A stretch of DNA of 64,000 nt, from contig OZ020307.1 of NCBI GenBank assembly GCA_963971305.1, positions 53,193,702 to 53,257,701 of the forward strand, read 5' to 3'. Positions within the stretch are counted from its first letter, which is position 1. Every line of letters begins with the position of its first letter. The notes under the pieces are model-generated. The model searched no databases. It was given only the letters and a program-made list of their open reading frames with translations, and was not told where the DNA came from. Source of the stretch: Arcuatula senhousia. Taxonomy: Eukaryota > Mollusca > Bivalvia > Mytilida > Mytilidae. Positions 50,001 to 59,000 of the stretch are shown one piece after another. The translations under genes were made by a program, and so were the position numbers.

Positions 50001-53000
50001 AAATGGGGTCATGGTCACACGGCATGGTGACAGTTGCGTTGACCATAACCTGAACTGTCTGTATACCAAATATCAGATGCCTAGCTATTATACTTTTCAA
50101 GCAATTCATTGTCCACAAAAGTCTTACAAAAAAGTTTACGCCCCCGTTGTCGCCGCCACCGATGGAAAGTAGTAAATACCCATGTCTCGCCTTCCGCGAC
50201 TATTCGTCACAGGCAAGACAACAATAAAAATGAATTTTGTAAGTGTAAATTTAGTCCGTTTTTTATTTTATTTTTTTTTAATCTATGGCAAAAACATATC
50301 TATATACTACATGTATAATCATCATTTCAAGGCACCTTTTATGATCTCCTTAGGCTGTCCTGTGAGTATTTGATGTTTGGTTGGGTCAGACTTTTCTGTG
50401 CCCTTTTCTACATGGTATTTTGATATGATAGTTGCCAAAACAGATTTTGGAGAAACATTAGACAAATTCTGCATCAAAATCTCTAGATGGTTCCCAAGTC
50501 CTTCCTGCAATTAAAAGAGTAGGGAAACTTTTATCAACAAAACCTAAATTCAATACATGTATCTTGTGGTAAAGAAGTTAAATCAGTACTGATCAGAAGT
50601 AAAATATGAACAGAGAAATAATATTCAATGAAATATACCTAACCCAAAATAACTTTGTAACAAGAGGCTCCCAGGAGCCTGAATTGCTCACCTGGTCTTA
50701 ATGTCAACCCTTTGAAGACTTTTGTATAGCTAAATGAGCTGAATGTTTAAGCAAGCAACATCTTTTCTCCATCTGCAAAAGTTTTCTTTCTTTAGGCCAA
50801 AAATACTATTTTTTGCCTTTAAGGGGCCGTAATCACTATAAGGGGTCATCTGGCAACTTTGACCCTAGGGAAACTTTTGTAGAGCTAAATGAGCTGAACA
50901 TTTGGGCAAGCAACAACTTTTCTCTATCTGCAATAGTTTTCATTCCATAGGCCAAAAACACTATTTTTTGCCTTTAAGGGGCTGTAACCCCTATAGGGGG
51001 TCATCTGACAACTTCGACCATATGGAGACTTGTGTAGAGCTAAATGAGCTGAACATTTAAGCAAGCAACAGCTTTTCTCTATCTGCAATAGTTTTCATTC
51101 TGTAGGCCAAAAACACTATTTTTTGCCTTTAAGGGGCTGTAACCCCTATAAGGGGTCATCTAACAACTTTGACCCTATGGGAACTTTTGTAGAGCTAAAT
51201 GAGCTGAACATTTAAGCAAGCAACAGCTTTTCTCTATCTGCAATAGTTTTCATTCTGTAGGCCAAAAACACTATTTTTTGCCTTTAAGGGGCCATAACCC
51301 CAATAAAGGGTTATCTGACAACTTTGACCTTATGGAGACTTTTGTAGAGCTAAATGAGCTGAACATTTAAGCAAGCAACAGCTTCTCTCTATCTGCAATA
51401 GTTTTCATTCCATAGGCCAAAAACATGAAAAAATGCTATTTTTCACCTTTAAGGGGCCATAACTCCCATAAGGGGTCATCTGACAACTTCGACTCAATGG
51501 AGACTTTTGTAGAGCTTTTGATGCTGAAGCAGTAGCGTGGCATCAGATTTCATCTATCTCTTATACTTTTTGATTTACAAGCCAAAAACAGTAGTCTGAC
51601 CCCCCTGGTCTATTTTTAGCAACGGCGGCCATGTTTTTTGACGAATCAAAAATCCCCACATCAGTTCTGTGGGGGATACCCTAAAGTACCACCAGACCAA
51701 ATTTGGTTTGAATCTGTGCAGCCGTTTCAGAGGAGAAGAAGTTTGAAGAAAAGTTAACGACGACGGACGACGACGACCACGACGACGACGGACGACGACG
51801 ACGGACGCCAAGTGATGGTAATAGCTCACATGGCCTTTGGCCAGGTGAGCTAAAAAACTAGTATAAGATCAAAGTCAATAAATCAGAAATTAATGACAAT
51901 CAATCTTTAAATACAATTTATGTGTACTTAATATTTTATTTCATTTATATAAAATTGATATAATTTTTTAAATACTTACACTGTGGGAAACAAGAATCTT
52001 GAACAAGGGACAAGACTTTGGATTAGTTAGGATTCCTTTGATAAACTTGGCTCTTTCTGGACCAACCATCAGCTGAAAAATATTAAACAAAGCAAGCATC
52101 ATAATCAATGTTTCTTACAATTCAATCAGACAAACATTACCATAAACATTGATAAACAAATGATTGAATTTTCTACTTTCTAATTTCTTTTTTCAAACTT
52201 TTACTTTGACATTTAAAAAACCTATTGCATCTTTCTCTTCATTTTCCATTTAGAATGTGCTGATTATTATGAAGTCAATAATTTTGACTATGTATGACCT
52301 TCAAGGGTTCATTCCTATGTCCATATGCTAAACATCATTATTATAAAAATACATGTATTAGTTTTTTCCAACTTACAATAGAAAACTCTATTAAAACAGT
52401 TGTACTGACATTTCTTGACATTGTTTTTAATGGATTTACTTTATTGTGATTGTTACCCTATTCTCAAATTCTTCCTATCTACATGAAATAATGTTGTAGG
52501 TTTGTATAGGAGAAGTAGGCATACATTTCATAAAGGGTGGTCTACTTAGCTTCTTTATGGTGATACTAACCTCCATAATACCAGATACAATATTCTGTAC
52601 AATTGGTAGATTTGATGGTCTGGAAATTGTCTACAAAATAAATCATCAATCACAATGTCAAATACAAACAAAAGCATGTTGTTTTATTGTGTAAAAGTTA
52701 AAATTTGATCATTAAACTAAATGTATAAATATTCATGTTATGTGTCATTTTGATACAGCTCAATTTTCTAAATCAAGTAAATAAAATAAAACTGATGCAT
52801 AAATTTAATAGCACAATTATTACCTTATAGCATAAAAACACATAATATTACTTTTTAGTTTTGGAATCAAATGAAAATACATCTATTATTTCAACATACT
52901 GTTAACAGAGTTTGGTAATTCCTGTGATCATCAGAAGAGGGTTTGCCGCAGTAAACCTGTAAAATATGGACAAAGTCTCAAGTAAATAAATCAATTACAC

Positions 53001-56000
53001 CAGTATGATAGATTTTTAAGAGGGCATTGCAAAAATTGTAAAAAATCATAATCTTAAACGCATTTTAACTACACAATTTCAAGTAAAAGATTGAAAATTT
53101 ATATCTATTAGCTAAAAAGCATTATATAACATTGTCCCATACCTTAACCAGGAGTGTCTGTATTTGTCCCATACCTTAACCAGGAGTGTCTGTATTTGTC
53201 CCATACCTTAACCAGGAGTGTCTGTATTTGTCCCATACCTTAACCAGGAGTGTCTGTATTTGTCCTATACCTTAACCAGGAGTGGTTGTATTTGTCCCAT
53301 ACCTTAACCAGGAGTGTCTGTATTTGTCCCATACCTTAACCAGGAGTGTCTGTATTTGTTCCTTGTCTCATACTTTAACCAGGAGTGTCCGTATTTGTTC
53401 CTTGTCCATACCTAAACCAGGAGTGTCTGTATTTATCCCATAACTTAACAAAGAGTGTCTGTATTTGTCCCATACCTTAACCAGGAGTGTCTGTATTTGT
53501 CTCATACCTTAACTAGGAGTGTCTGTATTTATCCCATACCTTAACCAGGAGTGTCTGTATTTGTCCCATACCTTAACTAGGTGTGTCTGTATTTGTCCCA
53601 TACCTTAACTAGGAGTTTCTGTATTTATCCCATACCTTAACCAGGAGTGTCTGTATTTGTCCCATACCTTAACCAGGAGTGTCTGTATTTGTCCCATACC
53701 TTAACAAGGAGGTCTGTATTTGTCCCATACCTTGACCAGAAGTGTCTGTATTTGTTCCTTGTCCCATACCTTAACCAGGAGTGTCTCTTTTTGTCCCATA
53801 CCATATCCAGGAGTGTCTCTATTTGTCCCATACCTTAACCAGGAGTGTCTGTATTTGTCCCATACCTTAACCAGGAGTGTCTGTATTTGTCCCATACTTT
53901 AATTAGGAGTGTCTGTATTTGTCCCATACCTTAACCAGGAGTGTCTGTATTTGTCCCATACCTTAACCAGGATTGTCTGTATTTGTCCCATACCTTAACC
54001 AGGAGGGTCTGTATTTGTCCCATACCTTAACCAGGAGTGTCTGTATTTGTTCTTTGTCCCAGGCAGCTGTAGTTTTATGGAGGTGAGATTTCTGCCACCA
54101 GCCGCTAGTTCTAACAGTTTTGTCCTTCATCTCTACATCTTTGGATGCTAAAAATAAACAAGCAAATGTATCTCCTAGGACACTTTAATCATAATGTGTA
54201 GTCCTTGTTTGGATGAATAAGTGAACAATGAGAATAACAAATTTTGAACCAGCAAAAAATCTGATATGTGTATCAGAACAAGTAAATCTGTGAGCTTATG
54301 CTCACTAGTGATACCCCTGGCTCCCAAATTATGCCTTTTGTGCATGTAATCGTTATATACCATATGGCACTATTTTAAAAGCTCTATGCAAAATATCAGA
54401 CCTACATCAGGTATTTGCTTATAAAACTGTGCATTTATATCCACTGTGTGTAAAATCCTATGTATTGATTAAACATGAAGTAGATAACCTAGGAGCATAA
54501 AATATACACAATATGGCACTATAAGATAAAGCTATATGCAAAATATTAGACCTCTACGTCAAGTAGTTGCTAAAAAAAAATGTAACAGAAATTTTGTTAT
54601 AGATGAATTAACAACTAACAGAGGTAGGAATGGACAGTCAGACAAGGTGAAACAGTATACCAACTTATTTTTTAAGCAAGTGTTAAATAATGCTATGTTG
54701 AACTGTTTTATCATAATAACTTCTAAATTCCCTGATAAAAAAATCACATTGTTTTGCACTTTAATGGAGTTTTTCAACCAGTTCTTCTTCTTTCAGTAGA
54801 TTGTAGAAGAGTTATTCCCTTTACCTACCTTATTTGTTAATCAGATCTACTTATTTCAGTACATTGTAAAAGAGTTCTTCCCCTTTCAGCAAGATCTCCC
54901 TATTTCAGTAGATTGTAGAAGAGTTATCCCCCTTTACCTAATTTATCAGCAAGATCTCCTTGTTTCAGTAGATTGTAGAAGAGTTCTCCCCCTTTAGCTC
55001 CTCTCATGTGCTGTATCTCTTTAAATAATGCTATGTTGAACTGTTTTATCATAATAACGTCTAAATTCCCTGATAAAAAAATCACATTGTTTTGCACTTT
55101 AATGGAGTTTTTCAACCAGTTCTTCTTCTTTCAGTAGATTGTAGAAGAGTTATTCCCTTTACCTACCTAATTTGTTAATCAGATCTACTTATTTCAGTAC
55201 ATTGTAAAAGAGTTCTTCCCCTTTCAGCAAGATCTCCCTATTTCAGTAGATTGTAGAAGAGTTATCCCCCTTTACCTAATTTATCAGCAAGATCTCCTTG
55301 TTTCAGTAGATTGTAGAAGAGTTCTCCCCCTTTAGCTCCTCTCATGTGCTGTATCTCTATCAGTTGTGCCATGTACTGCTTGTCCTCCACTGACTGTTCA
55401 ACTAAAGCTCTGTCCACAACCACAGATTTATCCAAGGAAGTGAGTAAGGAAGTCATACTCCGGACAGGAATACCAAACGTAGGAATAAACAATAACAACT
55501 GCCCAGGCTCTATATCCTGTAAAGCTGAAAGTTAAAGAGAACAACTTGATGAAAATAATCTTTCTCTTTTATTCAAAATTCATGTTTTAGAAATAGAGAA
55601 CTGTTATAATGTATAATTCTTATCTTATTAATATTTCTTTGATACTTTGAGAACTGTTATAATCATAATGTATCATTGGCAAGTTTTTCATTTGAACAAA
55701 ACCTGGAATCAACTCAATGATGATACAACCTCCCCCTCTTACTTTGATATTCTTGCTAAATGAAAAATTATATTAAAACCTGTCAAGCTGCCCAGGGGCT
55801 ACTTCCTATATAATCAATGGTATGAGTGTGCTGCAATAAAGGGGCTTTTTTTCAGGCATCAAGGTGTAGAACAGGGTTATAAATTCAGCCCAGCTGTTAC
55901 CAACAGGGTTACAAATATGTGAAAGTCTATAAGTTTCATCAGTTAATATATCAAAGCATTTTGACTAGTCAAAACAGGGTATGTTTTCCCAAAATTTCTT

Positions 56001-59000
56001 GATGCAAACAGGGCCTGGTCCAAAGCAGGACAATAGCACAGGTAAAACCTAGATCATAGGCAATAGCCCCCATGCCCCCCCCCCCCCAGGTCAAACTGAT
56101 TAGGGGGATCTGTACTTATGACATATGTGGACAGTACATGATAAGACAGGGGATTTCTATACCTACCGGTACGTTACAGTAATTTATTATTCCAGGCAGA
56201 CTTAAACTTATTTAGACCTTGAAACAATTGTAGAACAGCTAGTGGTCCCTACTGGCCTCATTGAAGGCTGCTGGTGGTTTTTCATTTTTGTCTTTCTAAA
56301 TTATCACTTATTATTTGAACTGTGTCACATACACTTATTCCACATCTAATCACATCTTTTAAAGACTAATTTAAAGTTAAAACACAAACATGCAAATCTT
56401 GAATTATTATATGAGCACTTACCAACATCTACCAGCTGTTCAACATGTGACCTTATCATCCTAAGTTTCAGCCAATCAGGAAGCAGCAATGCTTCTTCTG
56501 ATGTATCCAGGAGGAAAGCAGAAGGAGTACTACCATCAACAGGGAACCAGGTCTCCAGTAATTCTTCATACTGACTCTCACCTAAAATGTACATAGTACA
56601 GTAATAATGGATAGGTTGAACCATGAAATATGACTCGTAATACTGTGGATTCACTTATTTTCGTGGGTACCAATTTTCCTGGTTTGATGGAAAAGGACAA
56701 TTTCGTGGATTCTTTAATTCGTGGTTCTGATGACTGCAACATACAAAATAATGTTAAATTTTCTTTTTGTTGGATATCAAATTTCGTGGATGAAAGCCAC
56801 CCACAAAAACCATGAAGATTGATACCCACACAAATAATGACACCACAGTATTTAGGATATTTATGAGTGAACTGTAAATGTAAACAATTTTTAGTTGTAC
56901 TAATTTTTGCTTTATTCGCAGACCATGAAATTCTTTGAAAATAATACACCAACAGATGCAATTATTGTATGTAAATCAAAGTACTGTAGTAATTGAAATA
57001 GGCGAAAATTAATACCCGCAAAATAGACATTGGGATTGAAAGAGTGGAAATGAGCAACCGAGAAAATTAATATGTTTTCAGTATACTGTGAATTTATCTA
57101 TTTATGTCATGTATGTGGGTTTCACTTTTCATGTTTTTTCTGAACATTTTGTTGGATTTCTAATTTTGTGGATAGCGCTTGTTGCTGATAGGAATCAATT
57201 AAAAATAAAAATTCATTTGATTATGATTTTCATGGTTAACTGTCACCCATGATAACCATGAATATTGGTAACCTATAGAATATATTAGAACCACAGTAGA
57301 TTGACTTTTAAGTGGGACTGGTCAATAAACTGTGATTGACTGAGCGGGGAGTTTAACCTCTTTACTATACCTAGACATAGGCCTGCAGCGATGTAAAACT
57401 GTGATTTATCTGTAATTTCATTTATAACTATTATAGAGGGTGGGTAGGAGGGGGTCTCATCATGCACTCCTGTTAAAATAAATACCAAATCTTGCTTTCC
57501 CGGTGACATAAACGACCATTCCCATTCCCGGATCCTGCTACTAAAAAAAAAATCCTGTATTCCCACAGTTTTTTCAGTAAAATCCCTATTTTCTGGCAAG
57601 TAAATAAGTGTTTCCCGCTATTGCAGAAAAGATCCTACCAACCCTCATAAACCCTCCATTGTTAAGTATAAATGACGGACTGGGGAGTTTAATGTCATGA
57701 CTATACCTAGATATAGGTCTGCAGTCACATAAGTAACAAGTAATACTGTGAGTGAGCTCACAAAAGGATACCCCCGCTTCATATTGGACGCTGTACTGTA
57801 AAAAAAATCTCAAGTCCAGTTATCTCCCCTTGATAATAACAGAGAGCAATACAAATGCTTCATGCACATCTACAAATAATGCCCTTTTTTCATGTAAAGT
57901 TTCATCAAAACCCATCAAGCGGTAAGGAGTAGTTGCATTTGCGGGGTCTCCCATTGAATAATGTATTTAAAAAGTCTAAGTCCAATTATCTCCTTTGAAT
58001 GATGTCTGATTGCAATAAAAATCCTTCATGCACATCTACATATAATGTACTTCCTTCATGTAAAGTTTCATCAAAATCCTTCAAGCAGTTTAGGAGTAGT
58101 TGGGCTTACGAAGTCTCCCATTGAATAATGTATCTAAAAAGTCTAAGTCCAATTAACTCCCCTGACAGATGTCCAATTGCAATGAAAATTCTTCATGCAC
58201 ATCTACATATGATGTTTTTCCTTCATGTAAAGTTTCAGCAAAATCCTTCATGAAACGCTTACGATTATGTGGACAGACAATCGGACAGACGGAGGGACAG
58301 ACAGACAGACAGACAGGGTGTTTCCTATATACCCCCCTATATATTTCATTACTGAGTAAAAACTCAGGGGTGATTAACTGTTTATAAGATATAATGATCC
58401 ATTATTGAATGAAACTCAGGGGTGATCAACTATTTATAAGACAGAATGTTCCACTATTTAGTGCAAACTCAGGGGTGAATAACTGTTTATAAGATAGGAT
58501 GTTCCATTACTGAGTAAAAACTCAGGGGTAATTAACTGTTTATAAGATAGAATGATCCATTATTGAATGGAAACTCAAATGGGATTTTCTTTTAATAAGG
58601 TAGAACGTTCTATCATTGAGCGAAAAGTCAGAGGTGATTGAGTGAAAAGTCAGGGATGATAATTAAAGTGTTTATAATATTAATAAGTAAATCATATGTT
58701 GGAATGTTCAGTTATTGAGAGAAAGCTCAGGGGTGATAAACTGTTTATAAGATAGAATGTTCCATTATTGAAAGAAAATAAGTGGTGATTTACTGTTTCT
58801 TAGATGGAATGTTCCATTATTGAACAAAAAATCAGGGGTTCTTAAAGGTTTATAAGATAGAATGTTCCATCATTGAATGAAAAATCAAGGTCGATTAACT
58901 GTATAAGATAGAATGTATTTAGTTGAATAAAAAGTTATGGATGATTACATGTATAAATGTTTAAATAAAGATAGAATGTTCCACTAATGATTGAAACTTT

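Noticed and set aside
53637..53902. Several 60-64 codon frames on both strands rich in repeated words
   Set aside because: They are read-outs of the 32-bp splice-donor array, with period 32 shifting through all frames.
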